Shown in pieces: positions 24,622 to 32,985 of a stretch of 64,000 nt of DNA (positions are counted from its first letter, which is position 1; the number at the start of each line of letters is the position of its first letter). This stretch comes from Mesorhizobium sp. AR02 (GTDB lineage: Bacteria > Pseudomonadota > Alphaproteobacteria > Rhizobiales > Rhizobiaceae), in the NCBI RefSeq assembly GCF_024746835.1, contig NZ_CP080533.1, positions 124,001-188,000 of the forward strand, given 5' to 3'. A program made the position numbers and the translations under genes. The notes under the pieces are model-generated. The model ran no database searches, was not told the DNA's origin, and saw only the letters and a list, made by a program, of their open reading frames with translations.

Positions 24622-25580
24622 TGATCGACGAAGTGAGAAGCGTGCCGGCCGCCGGGCAACCGCGACTGATGCGCTGGTCCGTCGTGCTGCCCGGCCTGGC
24701 GGCACTAGCCGTCGCGCTGGTGTTGCCGCAGTTCGCCAACGCCTATGTGACGGAGGTGGCGACCACGGCGCTGCTCTATGTCGTTCTGTGCCTCGGCCTC
24801 AACATCGTCGTCGGCTATGCCGGCCTGCTCGACCTCGGCTACGCCGCCTTCTTCGCGGTCGGCGCCTACACGTCAGGGATCCTGACCGCAGAATTCGGGT
24901 TCAACTTCTGGCTCACCATCCCGGTCGCGATGGCGGCGGCCTGCGTGGCTGGCATCATGATCGGGGCTCCGACCTTGAGGCTGCGCAGCGATTATCTGGC
25001 GATCGTGACGCTGGGCTTCGGCGAGATCGTACGCATCATCGCCCGCAACCTCGACATCACCGGTGGCGCCAGCGGTCTCATTGGCATTGAGCGACCGGAG
25101 ATTTTCGGCTTCAAGCTGATGCAGGTGCAGCACTTCTACTATGCGTTCCTGGTGCTGGCGCTGCTCACCGCCTTCGTCTGCCTGAGCGTCGAGCGGTCGC
25201 GGATGGGACGAGCCTGGTTCTACGTTCGCTATGACGAGGACGCCGCCGCCGGCATCGGCATCAACCGTGTCACCGCCAAGCTGCAGGCCTATATGATGGG
25301 GGCGGTGATTGCCTCGGTGGCGGGGTGCCTCTACGCCGCCAAGATGACGGCCATCTCACCGGAGAGTTTCACCTTCAACCAATCGCTTCTCATCCTGCTC
25401 GGCGTCGTCCTGGGTGGCATGGGCCGCATTCCTGGCGTCGTCCTGGGCGCCATTCTCGTGGCCCTGCTTCCAGAGGTGCTGCGCGGCGCGGGTACCTATC
25501 GCCCCCTGGTGACCGCGGTTGCGCTGCTGGCGATCATGCTCTTCAGGCCGAACGGGCTCTGGCCGGACAAGCGGGTTTGA
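24621..25580 (+). CDS. Branched-chain amino-acid-type ABC transporter permease (LivM)
   Basis: 319 aa from the ATG at 24621 (a GTG directly before it is also in frame). Multi-span membrane protein with VVGYAGLLDLGYAAFFAVGAY, IVTLGFGEIVRIIARNLDITGG and GVVLGGMGRIPGVVLGAIL, all standard for LivM. It pairs with LivH and ends 2 bp before the ATPase gene. Confidence 0.9.
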   Translation: MIDEVRSVPAAGQPRLMRWSVVLPGLAALAVALVLPQFANAYVTEVATTALLYVVLCLGLNIVVGYAGLLDLGYAAFFAVGAYTSGILTAEFGFNFWLTIPVAMAAACVAGIMIGAPTLRLRSDYLAIVTLGFGEIVRIIARNLDITGGASGLIGIERPEIFGFKLMQVQHFYYAFLVLALLTAFVCLSVERSRMGRAWFYVRYDEDAAAGIGINRVTAKLQAYMMGAVIASVAGCLYAAKMTAISPESFTFNQSLLILLGVVLGGMGRIPGVVLGAILVALLPEVLRGAGTYRPLVTAVALLAIMLFRPNGLWPDKRV

Positions 25581-25582
25581 CC

Positions 25583-26347
25583 ATGGCCTTGCTCGAAGTC
25601 CGCGATCTGCGCCTCAGTTTTGGGGGACTGAAGGTCCTTCACGACATTTCGTTCTCGGTGGAGAAAGGCGCCATCAACAGCCTCATCGGACCCAATGGCG
25701 CCGGCAAGACGTCGCTCTTCAATTGCCTGACCGGCTTCTACAAGCCGAAGGGCGGCTCGATCAGCCTGGGCGGCCGGCCAATTACCGGTTTGCCGCCGCA
25801 TCGCATCACCGCGCTCGGGCTTGCCCGCACGTTTCAGAACATCCGGCTGTTCAAGGAGATGACCGTTCTGGAAAACGCCATGTCCGGCCAGCATTGCCGC
25901 AGCCGTCATGGCATCGTGTCGGCCATGCTGCACTTGCCGTCGCAGCGGCGCGAGGAAGAGGCGATCCGCGCGGTCGGCATGCGCTGGCTTGATTTCGTCG
26001 GCATTGCCGAGCATGCGCATCGCCATGCCGGCGGCCTTTCCTACGGCGATCAACGGCGGCTCGAACTCGCGAGGGCGTTGGCGTCGACACCCGAGCTTAT
26101 CCTTCTCGACGAGCCCGCAGCCGGCCTGAACGAGCGCGAGAAGCTGGACCTTGTCCACCTGATCCGCCGCATTCGCGATGAAACCGGCGTCACCGTCCTG
26201 CTGATCGAACACGATATGGGGCTGGTCATGCAAGTGTCGGAAAAGATCGTCGTGTTCGACTACGGTCAGAAGATCGCCGATGGTGCGCCGGAGGCCGTCC
26301 GCGCGGACCCCAGGGTCATCGAAGCCTATCTCGGCACGGAGGATTGA
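25583..26347 (+). CDS. Branched-chain amino-acid-type ABC transporter ATPase (LivG)
   Basis: 254 aa from the ATG at 25583. Walker A is GPNGAGKTS, the signature region is GGLSYGDQRRLELARALA (the LivG form of the LSGGQ loop), and Walker B is LILLDEPAAGLN. The C-terminal IEAYLG is the LivG ending. First ATPase of the importer; its stop overlaps the livF ATG. Confidence 0.92.
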   Translation: MALLEVRDLRLSFGGLKVLHDISFSVEKGAINSLIGPNGAGKTSLFNCLTGFYKPKGGSISLGGRPITGLPPHRITALGLARTFQNIRLFKEMTVLENAMSGQHCRSRHGIVSAMLHLPSQRREEEAIRAVGMRWLDFVGIAEHAHRHAGGLSYGDQRRLELARALASTPELILLDEPAAGLNEREKLDLVHLIRRIRDETGVTVLLIEHDMGLVMQVSEKIVVFDYGQKIADGAPEAVRADPRVIEAYLGTED

Positions 26348-27075
26348 TGGACTCCGAGATCGTTCTCAGCGCGGACCGTATCGTTGCCCGCTATGGCGCC
26401 ATCGAAGCGCTTCATGGCGTCAGCCTTTCGGTCAAACGCGGCCAGATCGTCGCCCTGCTTGGCGCGAACGGCGCCGGCAAAAGCACGGTGCTGCGCACGC
26501 TGTCCGGCCTCATTGCGGCGTCCTCTGGAAATGTCCGCTTCCTGGGCGAGGACGTAACCAAGGTCCCGGCCCATCGCTTGCCGCATCGCGGGCTTGTCCA
26601 CGTTCCGGAGGGTAGGCGTATTTTCGGCGACATGACGATCAAGGAGAACCTTGACCTGGGCTCGTTTACGCTTGCCGACGACGCCGAGCGCCGGCGGCGG
26701 CTGGATCACGTTTTTGAACTCTTTCCCATCCTGGCGCGCCGAAAGAATGGCGATGCAAGGAACCTCTCTGGAGGAGAGCAGCAGATGCTCGCGATCGGCA
26801 GAGCCCTCATGGCCGCGCCCAAAGTGCTCCTGCTCGATGAACCGTCAATGGGCCTGGCGCCGCAACTGATCAAGGAAGTCATGAACATCGTCCAGCGCCT
26901 CAACCGCGAAGGCGTGACCATCCTGCTCGTGGAGCAAAACAGCAAAGTCGCCTTGAAATTCGCCGACTACGGCTATGTTCTCAAGGCCGGGCGCGTTGTC
27001 CTTGAGGGGCCAGGCAGTGATCTTGCAAGCAATGAAGCGGTCATCAGCGCCTATTTAGGTGGTGTCGCTGCCTAG
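26347..27075 (+). CDS. Branched-chain amino-acid-type ABC transporter ATPase (LivF)
   Basis: 242 aa from the ATG at 26347. Walker A GANGAGKST, signature NLSGGEQQMLAIGRALM, Walker B VLLLDEPSMGLAP, and VEQNSKVALKFADYGYVL, which is typical of LivF. VPEGRRIFGDMTIKENL is the LivF Q-loop region. Last gene of the importer operon. It is followed by 868 bp without a convincing gene. Confidence 0.92.
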   Translation: MDSEIVLSADRIVARYGAIEALHGVSLSVKRGQIVALLGANGAGKSTVLRTLSGLIAASSGNVRFLGEDVTKVPAHRLPHRGLVHVPEGRRIFGDMTIKENLDLGSFTLADDAERRRRLDHVFELFPILARRKNGDARNLSGGEQQMLAIGRALMAAPKVLLLDEPSMGLAPQLIKEVMNIVQRLNREGVTILLVEQNSKVALKFADYGYVLKAGRVVLEGPGSDLASNEAVISAYLGGVAA

Positions 27076-27331
27076 CTATAGCTGGTAGAGCCGCCAAGGC
27101 TTGGACTGTATGAACGAACCACTGCGTCATGCTTTTTGCTCACCGGTTAACGTTTCGGCGATATCCCACAGGCGGGCGGGCGACCTGGACATTGAAGCCT
27201 TGTTGGGCGAGGGCGCGCAGTTCCTGATGGTCGTCTGGTCGATGATCTGGTCAGTGACGACGACGGAAGCTTTCGTGTGCACCATGTGTGCAGTGAGCGG
27301 CGTGATATGCTAAATAGCCTTCCGTTTGCGT
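27076..27331. other. Intergenic stretch without a confident gene
   Basis: The space between livF and the lacI-like gene is 868 bp. In this first part the minus strand has open stretches at 27125-27310 with possible regulator-like reading (HTKASVVVTDQIIDQ) but no start, no ribosome site and a change of frame, so it is at most a remnant. The rest of the gap is the dispersed repeat at 27332-27643 and about 300 bp (27644-27943) in which nothing is recognised. Confidence 0.5.
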
Positions 27332-27643
27332 CGGCAAAATCGTAAATCCGGTTGCGTTCGGCTGCGCGCTTCTTTCCAAATTGTTCAGTCTTTCCAACGG
27401 GGCATTGGACGGACTGAGGCTGAAAAAAGATAATGAAATGAATAAGATAGAGCGAAGAATTGCTGCGGCGCCTATGATGGATGGGGCAGATACCTAAATA
27501 TAATCAGTTAGTTACGAGATGTTGTGTGCAAAAATCGCACACGAAAGTTCTGCTTCTCTTCTTTTTTCGTTCCCACGACGGAGCCACCGACAGCCCTTCT
27601 CGGACGCTCTTCTGCCGACGATATTGACCGCTCCAATGCGGAT
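27332..27643 (+). repeat. Dispersed repeat, copy 1 (about 310 bp)
   Basis: Closely similar to 54475-54789 in the same orientation (by eye roughly four of five bases match, with a few 1-3 bp gaps). Shared landmarks are ATTGGACGGACTGAG, AAAAAAGATAATGAAAT, CCTATGATGGATGGGGCAGATA, a GTGTGC/GCACAC hairpin (27524-27542), and GCTCTTCTGCCGACGATATT. No intact gene lies in it. Lower GC than its surroundings. The copies bracket the 27-kb segment with the nic and ndm-like modules. Confidence 0.8.
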
Positions 27644-27943
27644 GTTCGCTGGGATATCCGTGAGCCTCATTGTCCGCTGCGGCGTCCAGTTTGCCTGGGG
27701 TTCCTGGAAGCTTTTCGAACTTTCTGGGTCGCGCCTCCGCCCGAATTGCGTTTGCTTATGAGACAAATAGGGACATTGGATCCGGTTTGAGGAAAAATTT
27801 GAAGAGGCATCGAATTTCTGGCGCGCGTGCCCTCCCTTGTTGTGAACGTCAGCACGAGCCCTACGCTGGAGGTTACTATTTGACCTTGATGGCGACCTTG
27901 CCCTTGACGCGTCCTGTCTCAAGTTCGACCTCTTCCGGTCTGA

Positions 27944-28942
27944 CTATTCCCCAGGGTCGAATTGACCTTTGAACAAGATTTTCTCCACCGGTCCGACCGG
28001 ATTTGTGATCCGCCTCTCGAGCACTTCGACGAGCATACGTCCGACCCCGGTCATGTCGACGGAATGAACGTCAATTCTCGCCGGCAGAAAGCGTGCCAGC
28101 CGCGTGCTGTCACGACTGACAATGTGGACGTCGCTCCCCGGCACAAGACCTCTTTTGCCAAGAACGTGCAATGCCCCGAGAAGGCCCAGTTCGTTGGCGC
28201 ACGCCAAGCCAGTTGGCGGATCTGACGACCCCAGCAGGCGATCGAACCAGTCCGCGCTGGATTCCATCGTGAATGTGCCGTGGCCGATCAGCGATTGGTC
28301 GACTGGAATGCCTGCTTCGGCCATGGCCTTTCCATAGCCTGAAAGGCGCATGGCGCTCGCCTGATCCTTCGGCACGAGGAGTTGCAGGGCAACGCGTCGG
28401 CATCCTTTGTCTAGAAGCCGCCGGGTGGCATCGTAGGCGATCTGCTCATTGTCGATGTCGACATAGGGATAGGCGATGTCCAGATCGGTTCTTCCAAACG
28501 CGACGAACGGTATGCCTCGATCGAGCAGCAGCTTGACGCGAGGATCGCCCGAGACCATGCGCGTGATGATCAGGCCGTCTGCACTGCGCGCCTGGAGCAG
28601 TTGCTCTACACTTGCGACGGGATCGTCGTCGGGCGTGGTGGAATAGATCGACAGACTATAACCCGCTTGCCGCGCCGCCAGCGTCATGCCTTCGATCAGA
28701 GGAAGCTTTGCCAGATCGGACAGGTGTTCGATTGTCTCCATCGGGAGCACTGCCGTCAGCGTCAGGGTCCGTCCGGTTCTGAGCGCGCGGCCGTGATGAT
28801 CCGGTACATAGCCGACCCGCGCCGCCACCTCCTTGACGCGCGCGATGGTCAAGGGATGCACTTCCGGGCCATCTTTCAGTGCGCGCGACACGGTGGTCAC
28901 CGAAAGGGAAAGTTCCGCCGCGATCTGTTTCAGATTGGCCAT
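27944..28942 (-). CDS. LacI-family transcriptional regulator
   Basis: 332 aa from the ATG at 28942 (MANLKQIAAELSLSVTTVSR); the frame is open further upstream but it would cross the operators. The headpiece has the helix-turn-helix SLSVTTVSRALKDGPEVHP and the hinge helix region VGYVPDHHGRALRTGRT. A sugar-binding-protein-like effector domain follows, with LIITRMVSGDPRV and YPYVDIDNEQIAYDATRRL. It is divergent from the polyamine-type importer operon. Two GTAACGTTAC-centred palindromes lie between, so it most likely represses that operon and itself. Confidence 0.9.
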   Translation of the reverse strand: MANLKQIAAELSLSVTTVSRALKDGPEVHPLTIARVKEVAARVGYVPDHHGRALRTGRTLTLTAVLPMETIEHLSDLAKLPLIEGMTLAARQAGYSLSIYSTTPDDDPVASVEQLLQARSADGLIITRMVSGDPRVKLLLDRGIPFVAFGRTDLDIAYPYVDIDNEQIAYDATRRLLDKGCRRVALQLLVPKDQASAMRLSGYGKAMAEAGIPVDQSLIGHGTFTMESSADWFDRLLGSSDPPTGLACANELGLLGALHVLGKRGLVPGSDVHIVSRDSTRLARFLPARIDVHSVDMTGVGRMLVEVLERRITNPVGPVEKILFKGQFDPGE

Positions 28943-28986
28943 GTCGCCCGACTTTGTTTGCGAAAACGCCGGCTGATTTGCTTGGC

Positions 28987-29004
28987 ATCGTAACGTTACC
29001 GGAT
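28987..29004 (-). promoter_or_regulatory. LacI-type operator, site 1
   Basis: Palindrome ATCGTAACGTTACCGGAT with a perfect GTAACGTTAC core and a central CG, as LacI/GalR-family operators have. It lies 45 bp upstream of the LacI start. The core is shared with the site at 29083-29102; centre-to-centre distance is about 97 bp, which would permit looping. Confidence 0.7.
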
Positions 29005-29082
29005 TCGACCCAGCGGTCAAATCCGGACTCACGGCAAACCAAAACCTGCTCGAATACCACTTGACTCTTAACTCTTTCGAGG

Positions 29083-29102
29083 CAATCGTAACGTTACGAT
29101 TG
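29083..29102 (+). promoter_or_regulatory. LacI-type operator, site 2 (perfect 20-bp palindrome)
   Basis: CAATCGTAACGTTACGATTG, a perfect 20-bp palindrome with central CG, 49 bp upstream of the substrate-binding-protein start. A TTGACT hexamer at 29061-29066 could be the -35 of this promoter, which would put the operator over the -10/start region, a normal repression arrangement. Confidence 0.8.
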
Positions 29103-29151
29103 CAAAAAAGATCGACATAAATAACATCGCACGACCCTGAGAGGAGAACAC

Positions 29152-30195
29152 ATGTCCTGGCTACCACGCGTTTTTCTGACGGCAATCGCAGTCTCGGCTG
29201 CAATGCCCGCCTCTGCCCAAACAGTCACCATCACGACGGCAGGCGGGGACTATGGCAACGCCATTAAGGAGGCTATGTGGGCACCCGCTGCAAAAGAGCT
29301 GGGTTATGAGGTCCGCGAGGAGACACAGAGCGACGGCCTGGCCGCTCTGAAGATGCAGGTTACCGCAGGTGCGGTCACCACGGACATCATCCACCTCGGC
29401 TCGCCGGAAGGCGCGCAGGCTGCCGCGCAGTCGCTGCTGGAGCCGCTCGACTACAAGATCATCGATCCCAAATCCGTGCCGGCCGGCGCAAAGTCCGACT
29501 ACTGCTATCCATTCGACTCCTATGGCACCGTGATGTCATGGAGCACCAAGACCTATGGCGAAAACCCGCCGAAGACCTGGGCGGAATTCTGGGACGCCGC
29601 CAAATTCCCGGGCCGGCGAGCGCTGCGCGCCAATGCGCAGGACTTGATCGAAATCGCGCTGCTCTCCGATGGCGTGGCGCCGGCGGACGTCTATCCCACG
29701 CTCAGCACGCCGGACGGCCTGGAGCGCGCCATCAAGCGGCTCGAAGCGATCAAGCCGAATGTCTCGGTCTGGTGGACCTCGGGAGCCCAATCCGCGCAAT
29801 TGCTGAAGGACGGCGAGGCTGATCTGGTCGTCACATGGAACGGACGAGCGCAGACGGTGAAAGCAGATGGCGGCGCGGCCGACTACACGTTCAAGGGTTC
29901 CGTCGTCGGCACGGACTGCCTTGGGGTGCCGAAGGGAGCGCCGAACAAGGAAGCGGCCATGAAGCTCATCGCCGCCATGACTCAGCCCGCGCGCGTGGCG
30001 AAGCTGACCGATTTCATTGCATACGGCCCGGTCAACCCCGCCGCGTATGAGGGGGGCCTCATCCCGAAAGACCGCCTGAAGACCCTGGCGACCGCGCCTG
30101 AAAACGCTGGCACGTCGGTGTACTCGAATGCCGACTGGTGGCTCAAGAACGGCGAGGTCGCTCAAAAGGCCTTCGATGAAATGATGAACCGCTAA
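29152..30195 (+). CDS. ABC transporter substrate-binding protein, spermidine/putrescine-opine type
   Basis: 347 aa with a signal peptide (MSWLPRVFLTAIAVSAAMPA, cleavage after ASAQ). The mature start TVTITTAGGDYGNAIKEAMW is typical of the family 1 solute-binding proteins of PotD/opine type. CYPFDSYGTVMSWSTKTYG and NPPKTWAEFWDAAKFPGRRA are also family segments. GGAG at 29141-29145 serves as ribosome site. Part of an operon with an ATPase, two permeases and a phosphorylase gene. The ligand is not evident; polyamines, opines or nucleoside-like amines are possible. Confidence 0.88.
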   Translation: MSWLPRVFLTAIAVSAAMPASAQTVTITTAGGDYGNAIKEAMWAPAAKELGYEVREETQSDGLAALKMQVTAGAVTTDIIHLGSPEGAQAAAQSLLEPLDYKIIDPKSVPAGAKSDYCYPFDSYGTVMSWSTKTYGENPPKTWAEFWDAAKFPGRRALRANAQDLIEIALLSDGVAPADVYPTLSTPDGLERAIKRLEAIKPNVSVWWTSGAQSAQLLKDGEADLVVTWNGRAQTVKADGGAADYTFKGSVVGTDCLGVPKGAPNKEAAMKLIAAMTQPARVAKLTDFIAYGPVNPAAYEGGLIPKDRLKTLATAPENAGTSVYSNADWWLKNGEVAQKAFDEMMNR

Positions 30196-30215
30196 GGCCC
30201 GATTCGTCAGCCTGG

Positions 30216-30240
30216 AGCATGATCCCGAAAAGTGAATTCG
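30216..30240 (+). repeat. Possible fragment of a Rhizobiales palindromic repeat
   Basis: The string GAGCATGATCCCGAAAAGTG between the binding-protein and ATPase genes matches, from memory, one arm of a palindromic repeat that is abundant in Rhizobiales genomes (arm followed by a mirrored GATCATGC arm). The mirrored arm is missing here, so only half remains. It sits in the 63-bp intergenic gap and does not overlap the favoured ATPase start at 30259. Confidence 0.4.
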
Positions 30241-30258
30241 GTCTCGCTGGAGTCTGTG

Positions 30259-31296
30259 ATGAAGTCGTTCCCGATCACCATCGACAGCGTGCGCAAGGCC
30301 TACGGGTCCTTCGTCGCGCTGGACGATGTCTCGCTCGACATTCGCGCTGGCGAGTTCCTCACCCTTTTGGGGCCTTCCGGATCGGGCAAGACCACGATGC
30401 TCATGGCCCTGGCTGGTTTTGTCCGGCCCGATCGAGGTAAACTCCTGCTGGGGGATCGGGACATCACCCGCCTGGCCCCCAACAAGCGCGACATCGGCAT
30501 AGTGTTCCAGAACTATGCGCTGTTTCCCCATATGAACGTCCTGGCCAATGTCGAGTATCCGTTGGCGCTGCGCAAGACACCGAAAGCCGAAGCCCGTCAG
30601 CGGGCCCTCGGCGCCTTGGCTCGCGTGAAACTGGAAGGTCTGTCTGAGCGCAACATTGCCGCCCTGTCCGGTGGCCAGCGCCAGAGGGTGGCGCTGGCGC
30701 GGGCCATTGTCTTCGAACCGCGCGTGATGTTGATGGACGAGCCGCTGTCGGCGCTCGACAAGAATCTGCGCGAGACCATGCAGCATGAGATCCGGCGGCT
30801 TCACGATGATCTGGGGGTCACCACGATTTATGTAACGCACGACCAGCGCGAAGCGTTGACCATGTCCGACCGGGTCGCGGTGATGAATTCCGGCCGCATC
30901 GAGCAAATCGACCCGCCGCAGCGAATTTACGATCGTCCATCGACGCGCTTCGTCGCGGAATTCATGGGCGAGGCCAACATCATGGCGCCGGGTGCAGTGC
31001 GCAAAATCGGCGGCGCTGACGCGTCACGCGAGACCCTGGTGATCCGCGCGGAAAGCTTCCATCTGGATGCGAAGCTGGTCGGGCAAGACGGCGTGGCGCT
31101 CGAGGGAACGTTGCGCGCCAAGGCATTTCGCGGCGAAAACTGGCTTCTCACTCTGGCGCTTGACGGTGGTCAAGAGGTTCTTGCCAGTATTCCGGCAACG
31201 CTGGCCGCCGGCTGCGCCGAACTTGTCACCGGCCAGCGGGTGACCGCGTATGCGCCAGCGGAGAAGGTACATGCGCTACCGGGAGCGGGAGCGTGA
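30259..31296 (+). CDS. ABC transporter ATPase, PotA type
   Basis: 345 aa from the ATG at 30259 with GGAG 6 bp upstream; a GTG at 30232 is a weaker option. Walker A GPSGSGKTT, signature LSGGQRQRVALARAIV, Walker B VMLMDEPLSALD, and the switch His in IYVTHDQREALTMSDRV. The C-terminal part (about residues 245-345) is a TOBE-like regulatory domain, normal for PotA/UgpC-type ATPases. Overlaps the next permease gene by 4 bp. Confidence 0.92.
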   Translation: MKSFPITIDSVRKAYGSFVALDDVSLDIRAGEFLTLLGPSGSGKTTMLMALAGFVRPDRGKLLLGDRDITRLAPNKRDIGIVFQNYALFPHMNVLANVEYPLALRKTPKAEARQRALGALARVKLEGLSERNIAALSGGQRQRVALARAIVFEPRVMLMDEPLSALDKNLRETMQHEIRRLHDDLGVTTIYVTHDQREALTMSDRVAVMNSGRIEQIDPPQRIYDRPSTRFVAEFMGEANIMAPGAVRKIGGADASRETLVIRAESFHLDAKLVGQDGVALEGTLRAKAFRGENWLLTLALDGGQEVLASIPATLAAGCAELVTGQRVTAYAPAEKVHALPGAGA

Positions 31297-32186
31297 CCGT
31301 GACCGTTACCATGGATCCCGGGCTCGCGGCGGACGCGCGGCGTGAGCGCCGGTTCTTCCTCTCGCTTTCGCTGCCGGCGCTGTTCATCGTTGGGCTGGCG
31401 GCGATACTGCCCATCGTCTGGATCATCCGCCAATCCTTCCTGACCACGGGGGGCGAGTATACCGTCGGCAATTACGAGAAGGTGCTTTCGAGTGGACTGA
31501 CATGGTCGGCACTCCTCACAACCCTTGAGCTTTCGTTTGGCACACTGGCGATCTGCATTCTTCTTGGTATCCCCCTGGCGCTTGCTCTGGCCAGCGCCAC
31601 ACCAAGGGTGGCCAACGTGCTGATGGCCTTCGTCATGCTGCCATTGTGGACCTCTATCCTGGTGCGTACGTATGGCTGGCTGGTGCTCCTGCGCCGCGAT
31701 GGCTTGATCAACGCGGCGTTGACGGGTTCAGGCCTCACGGCGGAGCCATTGCCGCTTGTCTACAATTTCACCGGAACGCTCATCGGCATGGCTCACTATA
31801 TGCTGCCGCTGTTCTTGCTGCCTGTTTATGCCGCCATGCGCGATATCGACGCAAATCTCGTTCGTGCTTCGGCGAGCATGGGGGCCACCCTCGGACAGGT
31901 GATCCGCACTGTGGTTCTGCCCCTTTCGGCCGGCGGCATCTTCTCGGGTTCGCTCATCGTCTTCATCTACACCATAGGTTTTTTCATCACGCCGGCGGTG
32001 CTTGGCGGCGGCAAGGTAAATCCTCTTTCCACCCGGATCGAGCGCACGCTGTCGACCTTTCAGGATTGGGGCTCGGCGAGCGTTCTGGGCATTCTGCTTC
32101 TCGTTCTTATGTGCCTGATCGGCGTGATGTTCCTGACGGCAAGGCGACTGTTGATGCGCAACAAGGTCGGCACACCCCATGCTTGA
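31293..32186 (+). CDS. ABC transporter permease, PotB type
   Basis: 297 aa, GTG start overlapping the ATPase stop. About six membrane spans (first at LSLPALFIVGLAAILPIVWI). The EAA loop is RASASMGATLGQVIRTVVLP, which docks the ATPase. It overlaps the second permease gene by 8 bp. Confidence 0.9.
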   Translation: MTVTVTMDPGLAADARRERRFFLSLSLPALFIVGLAAILPIVWIIRQSFLTTGGEYTVGNYEKVLSSGLTWSALLTTLELSFGTLAICILLGIPLALALASATPRVANVLMAFVMLPLWTSILVRTYGWLVLLRRDGLINAALTGSGLTAEPLPLVYNFTGTLIGMAHYMLPLFLLPVYAAMRDIDANLVRASASMGATLGQVIRTVVLPLSAGGIFSGSLIVFIYTIGFFITPAVLGGGKVNPLSTRIERTLSTFQDWGSASVLGILLLVLMCLIGVMFLTARRLLMRNKVGTPHA

Positions 32187-32970
32187 AGCTTATCCGGACA
32201 ACAGGTTGGCCCGCATCCTCCTGTGGAGCTTTTCCGCGCTCGTCTTGGCGTTCTTGATGCTGCCGACGCTGGTGGTCGTGCCACTCTCGTTTTCGGCCTC
32301 CAATCTTCTCGAGTTTCCGCCGCGCGCATACTCGTTTCGCTGGTACGAGAATTTCTTTGGTTCGGCGACGTGGATGGCCGCGCTCAGGGTGAGCCTGATC
32401 CTCGGGACACTGACAGCGCTGATCGCGGTACCCCTGGGGCTGTTGGCCTGCATCTCGATGAACAGGCTCGGCGGAAAGGCCGCCGTAGCCATTCAGGGCG
32501 TTCTGCTCACCCCGTCCATTGTGCCGGGCATACTGCTGGCGATCGGTCTGTTCTTTGTTCTGGCGGCGCAACGTCTGGTTGGAACGCTGTTCGGCGTGCT
32601 GGTCGGGCATGTGGTGCTGGCCATTCCGGTGGCGTGCATTGTGTTGTTGCCCGCTCTCGCCCGCTTTGACTGGAACCAGGTCCAGGCGGCGCGTAGCCTC
32701 GGTGCAAACTGGGCGCGAGCCATTGGCGGCATAATCGTTCCGCAACTTTGGATCAGTTTGTTGACGGCCACATTGATGGCCTTCCTGACTTCGCTCGACG
32801 AGTCTGTCATTTCGATCTTCATCGCAAGTGGCCAAAACAGCACCCTGCCGAAGCTCATGTTCCTGTCGCTGCGCGATCAGATCGATCCGACCATTGCGGC
32901 GATCTCGACCGTGTGGACCGCCATCGTCGTGGCCGCTGTCCTGATCGTGACCCTTCGCCAAAAACCCTGA
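32179..32970 (+). CDS. ABC transporter permease, PotC type
   Basis: 263 aa, six predicted spans (first at ILLWSFSALVLAFLMLPTLV). EAA loop AARSLGANWARAIGGIIVPQ and PSIVPGILLAIGLFFVL are typical of PotC-like permeases. Completes the importer. It is followed 15 bp later by the phosphorylase gene. Confidence 0.9.
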   Translation: MLEAYPDNRLARILLWSFSALVLAFLMLPTLVVVPLSFSASNLLEFPPRAYSFRWYENFFGSATWMAALRVSLILGTLTALIAVPLGLLACISMNRLGGKAAVAIQGVLLTPSIVPGILLAIGLFFVLAAQRLVGTLFGVLVGHVVLAIPVACIVLLPALARFDWNQVQAARSLGANWARAIGGIIVPQLWISLLTATLMAFLTSLDESVISIFIASGQNSTLPKLMFLSLRDQIDPTIAAISTVWTAIVVAAVLIVTLRQKP

Positions 32971-32985
32971 TCGAGACTGGAAAAC

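Noticed and set aside
27519..27761. Small frames inside the dispersed repeat with similar peptides in both copies
   Set aside because: The differences do not favour silent changes, frames are broken by small indels, and there is no ribosome site; DNA-level similarity explains the peptides.
29536..30906. Minus-strand frame of 456 codons opposite the importer ATPase and binding protein genes
   Set aside because: Both plus-strand genes are certain; the frame is long only because of high GC.
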